DNA of 32,538 nucleotides from Candidatus Roizmanbacteria bacterium GW2011_GWC2_34_23. Lineage in GTDB: Bacteria > Patescibacteriota > Microgenomatia > UBA1406 > GWC2-37-13. The translations under genes and the position numbers were made by a program. Positions within the stretch are counted from its first letter, which is position 1, and every line of letters begins with the position of its first letter. Positions 14,753 through 22,965 of the stretch are shown piece after piece. The notes under the pieces are model-generated. The model was not told the DNA's origin. It saw nothing but the letters and a program-made list of their open reading frames with translations, and made no database searches. The stretch spans positions 1 through 32,538 of the forward strand of contig LBPR01000014.1 in NCBI GenBank assembly GCA_000990305.1, given 5' to 3'.

Positions 14753-16280
14753 TTTAATTAAAACTGATTTTTTTATAATATTTTTTTTGTTAATCGTAGC
14801 AGTGATCCCTCGACTAATATTATTGGATAAAATTCCTCCCGGGATTCATGGTGATGAGGGGTGGATAGGTATTAATGCGTTAAGAATAATCAATGATGGT
14901 TATGCTCCACCCGTCTTTGTTGGCGATCTTCAGGGTACTCCTACTGGCAATTTATATTTGGTGGCTTTTATTTTGAAAATTTTTGGTAATTCAATCCATT
15001 CTTTACGGCTATCAATGGCATTATTGGGAATAATAGCTATACCTTTGTTTTATGTTTTTTTAAGATATTTTTTTGATAAAAAAATATCTTTTTTGACTGC
15101 TTTTGCCATGTCGTTTTCATTAATTCATATTTATTATTCACGTGTTACTTTTATGGTAATTAGTGCTCAATTTTTCCAAATTTTGTCACTAATATTTTTT
15201 ATTCAGTTTGACAAAAATAGGAAACTCTATTCACTGATTTTATGTGCAATTTGCACAGGTTTAGGTTTATATTCTTATTATGTATTTATTCTGTTTCCAT
15301 TTACTTTAATTGTTTATTTATTAACAAAAATTTTAATAACTAAATTTTCTTTTAAGGAAATAAAATATTTATTAATTTTTCTTCTTTTTTTTATTCTGTT
15401 TAGTATTCCATTCGAAAGGATTATTTTTTTCCAATCAAAATTTTATTTTGATCATTTTAAATCCTACTCGACCATTAAAGAACTTTTGACAAAGAATAGT
15501 ACGATAACTTTTATCGGATTACAAGCATTTTTTTATCACGGAATAAATAAAATAAAAATATTTTTTATAGGGAAGAATGTAGATTATATAGACGGTTTTG
15601 GAAAATATTACGTTTTTAATTACTCTTATCTTATTTTTGCCCTTTTCGGTTTGGTGATATCTTTTATTAAAAAATATCGTCAACGTTTTTTTGTATTTTG
15701 TTCTTTTTTATTTTTCCTTTTAGCTCCTAATTTTCTAACATTCAATGGAATTTATAGAAGACAGGTTTTAAATTTTATTAATATATTTTTCTTTTTAGCA
15801 ATTTTTATCGATTTTGTTTTGAATAAAATTACCAAAAAAAAATTGGTGAGGCAATTTTTATTTTTATTAATAATCATATTGGTTATTTATAATTCTTGTT
15901 TTAATTTATTTGTTTATTTTAAAAAAATTCCGAATGATCAAGAAACAAATTGGGTCTTTACTCAAGACTTAACGCAAACTTTTTTAAAACTCAAAAATAT
16001 ATATACTCCTAAAGATAGAGTGTTATTCTATTCGTCCCGCTGGGATTGTAATTATGAATCGATAAAATTTATTATTCCTAATTTGAATTGTGAGGATAGA
16101 TCTACCGAATTCGGAAAATTCTCACAATCTTTTCCAGCGAGTAAAAAATATATATTTATACTTTTAAATGAATATTTAAAAAATATTGAGGAAATCAAAA
16201 AAAAGTATCCTAAAGGTACATTGATTGAAGTCGAAAATGATAATAAGGATTTAATCGGAATTATCTATAAAACCGATTAA
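14736..16280 (+). CDS. GT-C fold glycosyltransferase (PMT-like)
   Basis: This 514-residue polytopic enzyme is paired with the preceding glycosyltransferase. After the first helix (residues 11-27) comes IPPGIHGDEGWIGINALRI, with the acidic pair D40-E41 in the position of the PMT catalytic loop. About ten further helices lead to a C-terminal soluble portion from residue 410 (DQETNWVFTQDLTQTFLKL, then RVLFYSSRWDCNYESIKF). Cysteines in DCNYES and LNCEDRS may form a disulphide outside the cell. It starts 17 bases inside the upstream gene, implying translational coupling. It likely adds sugars to a surface polymer or protein; donor and acceptor are unknown. Confidence 0.82.
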   Translation: MKRIIDLIKTDFFIIFFLLIVAVIPRLILLDKIPPGIHGDEGWIGINALRIINDGYAPPVFVGDLQGTPTGNLYLVAFILKIFGNSIHSLRLSMALLGIIAIPLFYVFLRYFFDKKISFLTAFAMSFSLIHIYYSRVTFMVISAQFFQILSLIFFIQFDKNRKLYSLILCAICTGLGLYSYYVFILFPFTLIVYLLTKILITKFSFKEIKYLLIFLLFFILFSIPFERIIFFQSKFYFDHFKSYSTIKELLTKNSTITFIGLQAFFYHGINKIKIFFIGKNVDYIDGFGKYYVFNYSYLIFALFGLVISFIKKYRQRFFVFCSFLFFLLAPNFLTFNGIYRRQVLNFINIFFFLAIFIDFVLNKITKKKLVRQFLFLLIIILVIYNSCFNLFVYFKKIPNDQETNWVFTQDLTQTFLKLKNIYTPKDRVLFYSSRWDCNYESIKFIIPNLNCEDRSTEFGKFSQSFPASKKYIFILLNEYLKNIEEIKKKYPKGTLIEVENDNKDLIGIIYKTD

Positions 16281-16281
16281 A

Positions 16282-17334
16282 CTACATAATCTTTTTAATC
16301 AACCCCAATATCCCCTGCTTCCAGCCGACGGTGTGAGTGACACCGGAGCCACGAGATTTAATTTCTTTATAATTTTTTAAATACCATTTATATGCTTTTA
16401 TCAGCGCGTCGGAATTTGAATACCGTGGGTGCCAATTAAGAGCCTTAGTTAGTTTATTTATTGACACAAAAGAATCTTTATCTGCAGTGTCATAAACCCA
16501 TTGGTATAAGGGAGATAGTTTAAGTTTTTCAAATAACCATAAAGCTTTTTTAACCAGAAATGCTGGAGTTGGAAATATTCTTGATTTTGAATTTAAGGCT
16601 TCAAACATTATTTTGAAATCACCTTTGATAGTGGTAAATTTTTCGGCTCCGATATTAAAAGCTGTATTTAAGGTCCGTCCTTTATAAGGAGGACGTACCT
16701 TAGTAAACAAGTAAATCGCTTCACATAAATCATCAATGTCTAAAAGTTGGTAACGGTTATTCCCCGACCCGATTACTGGAATTTTTTTTCCATCATGTAT
16801 CCAGTCAAAAAGAATTTCAAATACACCTAAACGATGGGTGCCCAAAAAAGTTTTTGGTCTAATAATCGTAACATTCAAACCTTTTTTTATATATTGAAAA
16901 CAAAGATTCTCTGCATCAATTTTTGATTGCCCGTAAGGACCTACACCAACTCTAGGATCGCTTTCATAAATTGGATGTTTCTTTGGTACACCATAAACTG
17001 CGGTTGATGAGATATATATAACCCATTTAACTTTATTTTCAAAAGATGCTTTCAAAATGTTATTTGTTCCGCCAACATTTATTTTCATGATCTCCTCGTT
17101 TTTCCATAGAGGTAAAGCCGCCGCCGCATGAATAACAAAATCCATACCTTTGATGTATCGATACATCAAAGCGTTATTTCTAATATCAGCATTTATAAAA
17201 TGGCAATTTTTCGGGTATTCTTTTTTATTAAAATCCGCAATGTCTAAGAGGTAGACATTATATTTTTTTTTAGAAAAAAAACGGGCAAGATGAAGTCCTA
17301 AAAAACCTGCGCCCCCCGTAATCAATATTTTCAT
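16282..17334 (-). CDS. NAD(P)-dependent epimerase/dehydratase (extended SDR)
   Basis: This 350-residue extended short-chain dehydrogenase has the nucleotide motif GGAGFLG (residues 7-13), the Asp pair at the end of the second strand, the catalytic Ser/Thr in YISSTAVYG (107-115) and the Tyr-Lys pair Y134/K138 in PYGQSK. Family members act on nucleotide sugars or on sterol/flavonoid-type substrates. The neighbouring glycosyltransferases favour a sugar substrate, by inference only. The C-terminus carries SGVTHTVGWKQGIL. The gene ends one base from the convergent glycosyltransferase and faces the HAD gene divergently across 27 bases. Confidence 0.88.
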   Translation of the reverse strand: MKILITGGAGFLGLHLARFFSKKKYNVYLLDIADFNKKEYPKNCHFINADIRNNALMYRYIKGMDFVIHAAAALPLWKNEEIMKINVGGTNNILKASFENKVKWVIYISSTAVYGVPKKHPIYESDPRVGVGPYGQSKIDAENLCFQYIKKGLNVTIIRPKTFLGTHRLGVFEILFDWIHDGKKIPVIGSGNNRYQLLDIDDLCEAIYLFTKVRPPYKGRTLNTAFNIGAEKFTTIKGDFKIMFEALNSKSRIFPTPAFLVKKALWLFEKLKLSPLYQWVYDTADKDSFVSINKLTKALNWHPRYSNSDALIKAYKWYLKNYKEIKSRGSGVTHTVGWKQGILGLIKKIM

Positions 17335-17361
17335 AGGATTTTATGATAACATATTGAATCT

Positions 17362-17934
17362 GTGAAAAAAATTTTAAAAGTCGGCTTTGACCTTGATGGG
17401 GTTATTTTATACAATCCTATAAGATTTGTTCGACCAATTGCTAAATTATTAAAACCACTTAAATCTTTTATTTTAAAACAAAAAGAAGAATTTTTTTATT
17501 ATCCCGAATCTAACGTTGAACAGTTTCTTTTTCGTCTCCTTCATAAAACTAGCTTTATGGCTGACCCTGCACTAAAGGATATAGAATTATTAGTAAAATC
17601 AAAAAAAATTAAAGCTTATATAATAACTGGACGATATAGTTTTTTAAAAAAGGATTATAAAGTTTGGTTAAAAAAAATTAATGCAGATTCAATATTTGAG
17701 AAATGTTATCAGAATAAGGATGATTTACAACCGAATGAGTTTAAAGAAAAAATGATAAAAAAATTGAATCTTGATATTTATATTGAAGATAATTTGGATA
17801 TAGTCCAAAAACTAAATCATCATACTAACGCAAAAATCTTTTGGATTACAAATATATTAGATAAATATATTTCTTATCAATATAAATTTAGAAATCTTAA
17901 GGAAGCGCTTCAAAATTTGCCAAAATCAAAATAA
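17362..17934 (+). CDS. HAD-superfamily hydrolase
   Basis: The 190-residue product has the HAD nucleophile motif FDLDGV (D10 and D12), a motif II Thr in AYIITGRYS, a Lys further on, and the acidic motif IYIEDNLDIV that holds the metal. The arrangement resembles the 5'-nucleotidase/NT5C-like group, with a short helical cap of about 60 residues. The start is a GTG at 17362 with a TATGAT -10 candidate at 17342-17347; no ATG precedes the nucleophile motif. The last 25 bases overlap the convergent CBS gene. Substrate is unknown; the sugar-processing neighbours make a sugar or nucleotide phosphate plausible. Confidence 0.8.
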   Translation: MKKILKVGFDLDGVILYNPIRFVRPIAKLLKPLKSFILKQKEEFFYYPESNVEQFLFRLLHKTSFMADPALKDIELLVKSKKIKAYIITGRYSFLKKDYKVWLKKINADSIFEKCYQNKDDLQPNEFKEKMIKKLNLDIYIEDNLDIVQKLNHHTNAKIFWITNILDKYISYQYKFRNLKEALQNLPKSK

Positions 17935-18797
17935 TTACTTTTTAAACATCTTCTTATAAAAGCAAATTTTTCATTATCGATATAAAAACGAAGGATATCT
18001 CTAGTCGTAATAATACCTAATGGCCGTCTTTCTTTATCAGTGATAATTACACTTCCAATCTTTTTATTAAAAATAAGATTAATCGCTTCTATTAAATGAT
18101 TTTCTTTTGATAAAGTTAATACGTAGCTTTTGGCAAAGTTTTTTACCCGATAGTTATAAAAGCTGATATTTTCCCTACCTCTTTCTCCGTGATGACTGGA
18201 ATATTTTGGACTAATCATTAGGTTAATCAAATCATAATAACTCAAGACTCCCTTTAGTTTTTTATCATGATTGATGACAATTAATTTAGAGATTTTTTTA
18301 GTTTTAAAAAGATGAATCGCTTGAGTGATAGTATCATCTTCAAAAACTGTAATCAAACCCTGCCATCTTTTACTAATGATTTTTTCAACTTTCACTTTAA
18401 AAATCGGTTGGTCTTTAAAATAAGATAATATTCGGCGGGCGGAGATAATCCCTAAAAATTTTTCTGAGGACTTGTCCCTCACCATTATTGGTGAGGGATC
18501 AAAAACCGGTAAATAATGAATTTTTGATTGGATAAAAAGTTCGCAAACTTTGGATAGTGGATAGTTAAGATAAATTTTTGCCGTATGAGTTAGGCAATGT
18601 TCAACTTTAGTATTTGCTGGTAGTGAGGTTTTGATCATCGTAAAGTATGGACTAACAATACCTATATACTTATCATCTTCATTAAAAACGAACGCAGCAT
18701 CGTGCGAGGTTGACAGTTTACTTAGAACTTTGGAAAGATGATCTTCTGGAGAAACTTTAATAATATCGTTCTCTTTTAAAATATTCAAAAGCCGCAT
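17910..18797 (-). CDS. Protein with four CBS domains
   Basis: The 295-residue product consists of two CBS pairs (about residues 8-60, 68-132, 137-193 and 215-290), each with the strand-GIxS/T-helix ending (YIGIVSPY, FLGIISARRIL, LKGVLSYYDLI, PLGIITTRDIL). CBS pairs bind adenosine nucleotides and act as energy or ligand sensors. There is no enzymatic or channel domain, so this is probably a regulatory partner. Between the strands of the second domain an extra segment, DPSPIMVRDKSSEK, is encoded by a hairpin (18475-18498) and looks like an insertion. The gene starts seven bases after the peptidase gene and overlaps the HAD gene by 25 bases at its end. Confidence 0.85.
   Translation of the reverse strand: MRLLNILKENDIIKVSPEDHLSKVLSKLSTSHDAAFVFNEDDKYIGIVSPYFTMIKTSLPANTKVEHCLTHTAKIYLNYPLSKVCELFIQSKIHYLPVFDPSPIMVRDKSSEKFLGIISARRILSYFKDQPIFKVKVEKIISKRWQGLITVFEDDTITQAIHLFKTKKISKLIVINHDKKLKGVLSYYDLINLMISPKYSSHHGERGRENISFYNYRVKNFAKSYVLTLSKENHLIEAINLIFNKKIGSVIITDKERRPLGIITTRDILRFYIDNEKFAFIRRCLKSNYFDFGKF
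18475..18498. repeat. Hairpin inside the CBS gene
   Basis: TCCCTCACC (18475-18483) and GGTGAGGGA (18490-18498) are exact inverted copies around ATTATT. They encode the extra loop SPIMVRD in the second CBS domain. The arms are more GC-rich than the surrounding gene. Confidence 0.8.
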
Positions 18798-18804
18798 ACT
18801 AAAT

Positions 18805-20004
18805 TTATATCACAAATAAGCCATTTTTGTAAATGAGTTTTTTTGACCCATCTTTTAAGATTGCCTCGACAGTCTTTTTATTAGTATTGATGATATCACA
18901 GTGCTCGACCGATTCATTAAATCCTAGTTTTTCCCAATCTTTTTTCACCATTGTTTTTGTATCACCATTGTAACAATCGTGAAAAGAAGTACCAACGGCT
19001 AAATGAGAGTTTCCGTACTCTCCCCCAAAGTTTTCATCATACAAAGTATTGGCCATGAACTTAGAAATTTTTGAAAATCTTTTATCAGTTAAAGAAAACT
19101 CGCCGATTTTATTGGCGTTTTTTTGTTTAATCATTTCCTGTAAAAGTTTTTCATTTTTATCAGCCGTCGCTTTGATGACAATTCCGTCTTTAAATTCAAG
19201 CTGAATGTTTTTAATAATATTCCCATAACGATAAAGTGGAAAGTTGAAAAATATTTTACCATTAACTCCACGCCAATCAGGCGAAGTAAAGATTTCAAAC
19301 GAAGGAATATTAAATCCCCTAGCCCCCTGCCATTTTCTTTTTTCTCCAAGGGAGATATAAATATCAGTTTTATCAGAAATCAAATGATAACTCTCAACCG
19401 GCATAGAATTCAATTTTTTTATTAAGCCGTTTATTTGTTCAAAGGTTGAATTCCAAGTCTTTATTGGGTTTTCTTGATCTAAATAACAGGCATTAATGAT
19501 TTCCTGCCAAAAATCTTTTAATGATAAACCTGCCTCTTGGGCTATTCCCTCTGTCCCATAAAGACAAAGCGTCCAAGTTAGTTTTCCTTTGTCCTCTTTT
19601 TCAAATAACCAGCGGCGCAACATTTGTTTTTCTGAGTTTGCAGTTATGATTTTTTTGGGCTCAATGTTTTTTAGAAGAAACGGATTTGTTGGAGCGATTA
19701 AATATATTCTATGGTCAATTGTATTGACTAAAGATTTTGTATATTTTTTGGGAAAAAACTTTAGCTGATCATCAGAGGCATTTTCAAACATGACCTTTTG
19801 AAAACTCTCTTCTATTCCCTTGACCATCGGATAAGCGCCTTTTTCTAGGATTCTTTTATAAACCGCAAGCGCGAGTGGAAGGGCCTCTGAATCGTACTGA
19901 AGATATACAACTTCTCCTTTCTTGACCCCTTTCCCCTTACCCAACGCAAAATCGATCATAACCTTTGCGTATTTTTCAAGGATTTTCTTATCCGGTGTAT
20001 ACAT
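18805..20004 (-). CDS. M29-type (thermophilic) metallo-aminopeptidase
   Basis: This 399-residue protein is the size of the M29 aminopeptidases (AmpS/AmpT/PepS), which release N-terminal residues using a two-metal centre. Recognisable parts are the N-terminal helix-strand region (KKGEVVYLQYDSEALPLALAVYKRILEKGAYP) and the later metal-ligand segments: NIPSFEIFTSPDW (Glu), GEFSLTD (Glu), YGNSHLAVGTSF (His) and the HCD of EHCDIIN. These correspond to the order of ligands in the family, though spacing and some flanking residues are divergent. It follows the UPRTase-like gene across repeat copy B and is seven bases ahead of the CBS gene. Confidence 0.8.
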   Translation of the reverse strand: MYTPDKKILEKYAKVMIDFALGKGKGVKKGEVVYLQYDSEALPLALAVYKRILEKGAYPMVKGIEESFQKVMFENASDDQLKFFPKKYTKSLVNTIDHRIYLIAPTNPFLLKNIEPKKIITANSEKQMLRRWLFEKEDKGKLTWTLCLYGTEGIAQEAGLSLKDFWQEIINACYLDQENPIKTWNSTFEQINGLIKKLNSMPVESYHLISDKTDIYISLGEKRKWQGARGFNIPSFEIFTSPDWRGVNGKIFFNFPLYRYGNIIKNIQLEFKDGIVIKATADKNEKLLQEMIKQKNANKIGEFSLTDKRFSKISKFMANTLYDENFGGEYGNSHLAVGTSFHDCYNGDTKTMVKKDWEKLGFNESVEHCDIINTNKKTVEAILKDGSKKLIYKNGLFVI

Positions 20005-20020
20005 ATTTATTATTTTTTTA

Positions 20021-20117
20021 TTTAGCGAGTTTAACGAGTTGACGAGTTAAAAAAACTCGCAAAACTCCCTGCCTGCCGGCAGGCAGGTCTAAACTCGAAA
20101 TAAATTAATAGTTAATT
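20021..20117. repeat. Intergenic AACGAGTT repeat, copy B, with GC palindrome
   Basis: Several (T)AACGAGTT words are followed by CGAGTT/AACTCG arms (20043-20048 and 20054-20059), then the exact 20-base palindrome CCTGCCTGCCGGCAGGCAGG (20068-20087). The tail at 20089-20117 differs at only a few positions from copies A and C. It sits between the UPRTase-like and peptidase genes. Confidence 0.85.
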
Positions 20118-20133
20118 ATATCAATTTAAGTAT

Positions 20134-20976
20134 TTAATCTTTTGGTAAAAAGTGGCGCAGGATATGGCCGGCAAGCTCCGAGGCAACACCGACGCTATAG
20201 AATACCGAATTTATTCCCATTTCCATCAAGGCTTTTTTCATAAGTAAAACACCTGCTTGAGTCAGGCTAATTGACCGATGAAAGATCTTACTTGGTTTTA
20301 TCCCGAGCTTCTTGGTGGCCAAAATAAAGGCGGCCGCCGAAGCACCGGAAGCCGGATTGACAAAGTCGCTAATTAAAATTTCTTTGTTATTAATTTGTTT
20401 TAATTGTTCTTTGTTTCGCCATAAAACTGTTACTGATAAATTCGTCGTTGGCTCATCTTTTAGATGAGTTCTTTTTGTCACCACACGAATTTCATTTTTA
20501 AGTTTAGCGTTTTTACTTTTCCCTAATGCCAATCTAGTCGTCACGAGTCCGGCTCGCTCCAAACTGATTGCCGGTAAATTTCGGTCTTCAATCTTAAACT
20601 GTTTTTCATGTTTATTAAGTAGTTCATAGCCTTCTTTAGCCAAAAGAAAGTATTCGTTAGCAATTCCAGTGTCATGATAAAAGACTGAATTAAAAACAAT
20701 TTTTTGAGCAATTACATTAATCTTGTCCATCAAATATTTAGCATTATCATAATAATTTTCCAAAACGAAGATTTTATTTTTCTCCAATTCTTTCAAGTTC
20801 CATTTACCAAACTGGCCGTGATATTTGCCAATAATTTTTGTATAAGTATCTTTGAATTTAACCAGGTGGTCAACATTGTGGTCGCCAAAAAAATTATCAG
20901 GGTCCAAAAGAAGTGGTTCGACATCAATTTTGTGGCCGTCTTTACCTGATTGGATAACTACTTTATCGAAAATCAT
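20134..20976 (-). CDS. Phosphoribosyltransferase-like protein (uracil PRTase-like)
   Basis: The 280-residue product has a C-terminal half that reads like a uracil phosphoribosyltransferase: AISLERAGLVTTRLAL, then a hydrophobic strand into ILISDFVNPASGASAAAFILATKKLG in the place of the PRPP loop (usually D-(S/T)-(M/P)-x-A-(S/T)-G). It then has IFHRSISLTQAGV and a last GVASELAGHI segment. The N-terminal 110 residues are unlike standard UPRTase. Because the PRPP loop and uracil-binding end deviate, PRTase activity is uncertain; a role in salvage or regulation next to pyrF is plausible. It starts after tandem 11-mers at 20978-20999. Confidence 0.6.
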   Translation of the reverse strand: MIFDKVVIQSGKDGHKIDVEPLLLDPDNFFGDHNVDHLVKFKDTYTKIIGKYHGQFGKWNLKELEKNKIFVLENYYDNAKYLMDKINVIAQKIVFNSVFYHDTGIANEYFLLAKEGYELLNKHEKQFKIEDRNLPAISLERAGLVTTRLALGKSKNAKLKNEIRVVTKRTHLKDEPTTNLSVTVLWRNKEQLKQINNKEILISDFVNPASGASAAAFILATKKLGIKPSKIFHRSISLTQAGVLLMKKALMEMGINSVFYSVGVASELAGHILRHFLPKD

Positions 20977-20977
20977 A

Positions 20978-20999
20978 TATATTACCTATATATTACCTA
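20978..20999. repeat. Two tandem 11-mers before the UPRTase-like gene
   Basis: TATATTACCTA is repeated exactly twice (20978-20988 and 20989-20999). On the minus strand each copy carries AGGTAATAT, which could serve as both an SD-like AGG and a -10-like TAATAT just upstream of the ATG at 20976. Confidence 0.75.
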
Positions 21000-21013
21000 T
21001 TTGTTATTTTTTT

Positions 21014-21108
21014 ATTTAACGAGTTATTTATTTAGCGAGTTTGAAACTCGTTAAACTCCCTGCCTGCCGGCAGGCAGGTCTAAACTCGTAATAAATTAAT
21101 AAATAATT
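21014..21108. repeat. Intergenic AACGAGTT repeat, copy C, with GC palindrome
   Basis: An AACGAGTT word is followed by the inverted pair CGAGTTT (21036-21042) and AAACTCG (21044-21050), the palindrome CCTGCCTGCCGGCAGGCAGG (21059-21078) and a 29-base tail (21080-21108) identical to that of copy A. The tail reaches two bases into the pyrF stop codon. Confidence 0.88.
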
Positions 21109-21928
21109 AAAGATATTTATTTATCTCATTTCTCAATTTCATCGCTTCTTCTCGTGGATTTTCGGCAAAAATTATTCCGCGGGAAGAATTTATTATTAAA
21201 CCTTGTTTTTTAGAATTTAAGCCAACTTTCAAAGTTGCTTCTAGATCGCCTCCTTGAGCTCCAATCCCTGGAACAAGCAAAGTCATGTCTCCGACTATCT
21301 TTCTTACTTCTTTTAATTCGCCTGGATAGGTTGCTCCAACTACCAACAGGCAATTTTTGTTCTTATTCCATTTATTAATAACATTTTCTGCAACGATTTG
21401 ATACAAGGGTCTTACCATCTTTGCTCGATCGTACAGAGATGGTATCGAAACCTGAAGGTTTTGGAATTCATCACTACCAGGATTGGAAGTTTTACATAAA
21501 ATAATTATTCCTTTATCTTTACAGTCTAAAAATGGTCTTATAGCCTCTTCTCCAAGGTATGGGTGAAGGGTAACTGCGTCAGCCCCAAGGTATGTAAAAA
21601 TAAATTGAACATACCCCTTGTTTGTGTTGCCTATATCCGCCCGCTTGGCATCAACGATGATTGGAATTTCCGGATATTTCTGTACTAAATAATCACAGGT
21701 GTCTTTTAAGGCATTGATTCCTTCATGTCCTATAGACTCATAGAAGGCCGTGTTCAACTTGTATGAACAAACGAGGTCATGGGTGGCTTCAATGATGGTC
21801 TTATTGAACGAAAGCTGCTTTGCCTCGCCGAAGTCTTGACGAAGGCGGGTTACATCACTATCTAACCCTACACAAACCAATGATTTATTCTTTTTGACAA
21901 TCTTATCTAGTTTTTCTTGAAAGGTCAT
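21107..21928 (-). CDS. pyrF: Orotidine 5'-phosphate decarboxylase
   Basis: PyrF converts OMP to UMP, the last de novo step. This 273-residue protein is of the longer, type 2 subfamily. The catalytic D-K-x-x-D charge network is VDAKRADIGNT (D93, K95, D98), preceded by the substrate-binding SLVCVGLDSD and followed by GADAVTLHPYLG, GIIILCKTSNPGS and the phosphate-binding LLVPGIGAQGGD. Residues 27-38 (TRLRQDFGEAKQ) replace the usual variable loop and come from a palindromic GC-rich DNA segment. It begins two bases after the Fic stop, so translation is probably coupled to Fic. Confidence 0.95.
   Translation of the reverse strand: MTFQEKLDKIVKKNKSLVCVGLDSDVTRLRQDFGEAKQLSFNKTIIEATHDLVCSYKLNTAFYESIGHEGINALKDTCDYLVQKYPEIPIIVDAKRADIGNTNKGYVQFIFTYLGADAVTLHPYLGEEAIRPFLDCKDKGIIILCKTSNPGSDEFQNLQVSIPSLYDRAKMVRPLYQIVAENVINKWNKNKNCLLVVGATYPGELKEVRKIVGDMTLLVPGIGAQGGDLEATLKVGLNSKKQGLIINSSRGIIFAENPREEAMKLRNEINKYL
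21826..21847. repeat. Interrupted GC palindrome inside pyrF
   Basis: CGCC-GAA-GTC-TT-GAC-GAA-GGCG reads as nested stems (CGCC/GGCG and GTC/GAC) separated by symmetric GAA/GAA mismatches. It encodes the RLRQDFGEA segment of pyrF. The pattern resembles palindromes I associate with Patescibacteria genes, where the translation is often of the RQGFGGQ type. Confidence 0.65.
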
Positions 21929-21930
21929 AA

Positions 21931-22965
21931 TTATTTTTCCTTTAATTTATAATGAGTCTGTTTTCCTTTTCCAATTCGTTCTATCAATTTTAAACTAATA
22001 AGCTTATTAAAATCAAGCCGCCTAGTTGCCTTTGCACGATTTGTTAACCTAGAATAGTCATTATCAGTAATAAAACCTATATCTTGAATAAATTTCAATA
22101 ACTTTTGGTGATAAGGTAAGAGTCTAGTTTGAGGGTTAATATTAATTTTTGGTAAAATCTTTTCAACCCGCAGCAATTCATCTATGATTCCATCGGTGAA
22201 ATATTCCAACCATTCGGTGAAATCAATATTTTTATAAACTTCATAATAATTTCCTTTTATTCCAACCATAGCAAAGTAGCGGCTGACATTTTGGTTGTAA
22301 TAATTTTCAAAACTAAATAGATTAAAAATATTTAGACCCATCGCCGCCATTAAAATTTTAGTCAAAAGTCTGGTTGTCCGACCATTACCGTCAGTAAAAG
22401 GATGAATAATAACCAGTTGTTTATGAAAAATTCCGGCTATAATCAATGGGTCAATTTTCTCCTTATTAGTGCCAACAAAATTAATCAAGTCATTAATTAA
22501 ACCGTCAACATCCTGGTGATCAGGTGGCCAATAAATAGTTTTTCTTAAAATGGGATTATTAACGAAGACTGGTTCGGCTCGAAGATGCCCTGATTTGGAA
22601 TCTGATAAAAGCTTGTTGGTGATCTCCCGATGAATTGACAGAATTAAATTCACAGTAATCTTTACCGATCCTTTTTCAATTTTTTCATTAATTTTTTTTA
22701 AAATATTATTATAATTTAGGACTTCCCTCTCACTGTCTCTAATATACTCAGGTTTATTTTTTAAAATCTGTTTGACATCTGTCAAATGTAAGGGATTACC
22801 CTCAATACTGGTTGAGGCATGGGTCGAAGTCGCCTCGGCATTTTTTCTTAACTCGACTAAAACCGGATCAGGAAAGCGACGATTATTCAGTCCACTCACC
22901 ATTGAAGTTATCCTCTTTATATTTTCAAGAAGCTTGTTGGTAATGATAAATTTTGGATTAAACAT
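21931..22965 (-). CDS. Fic family protein with self-inhibitory motif and C-terminal winged helix
   Basis: The 344-residue protein carries a canonical Fic active site, HPFTDGNGR (residues 188-196), which transfers AMP or a similar group from a nucleotide to target side chains. The N-terminal inhibitory motif (S/T)xxxE(G/N) is present as S51-TSI-E55-G56, marking the class II type regulated in cis. Residues about 275-340 form a winged-helix-like domain (LPYHQKLLKFIQDIGFITDNDYSRLTNRAKATRRLDFNKL), usual in this group. The flap before the motif has PPDHQDVDGLIND. It lies inside the pyr gene run between pyrE-like and pyrF but has its own strong promoter with triple direct repeats. Confidence 0.92.
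   Translation of the reverse strand: MFNPKFIITNKLLENIKRITSMVSGLNNRRFPDPVLVELRKNAEATSTHASTSIEGNPLHLTDVKQILKNKPEYIRDSEREVLNYNNILKKINEKIEKGSVKITVNLILSIHREITNKLLSDSKSGHLRAEPVFVNNPILRKTIYWPPDHQDVDGLINDLINFVGTNKEKIDPLIIAGIFHKQLVIIHPFTDGNGRTTRLLTKILMAAMGLNIFNLFSFENYYNQNVSRYFAMVGIKGNYYEVYKNIDFTEWLEYFTDGIIDELLRVEKILPKININPQTRLLPYHQKLLKFIQDIGFITDNDYSRLTNRAKATRRLDFNKLISLKLIERIGKGKQTHYKLKEK

Noticed and set aside
16318-16360. GC-rich hairpin (CGGTGT/ACACCG) in the 3' end of the epimerase gene as another inserted palindrome.
   Set aside because: It encodes the GVTHTVGWKQGIL ending, which looks like a native family motif, and the stem is only six bases.
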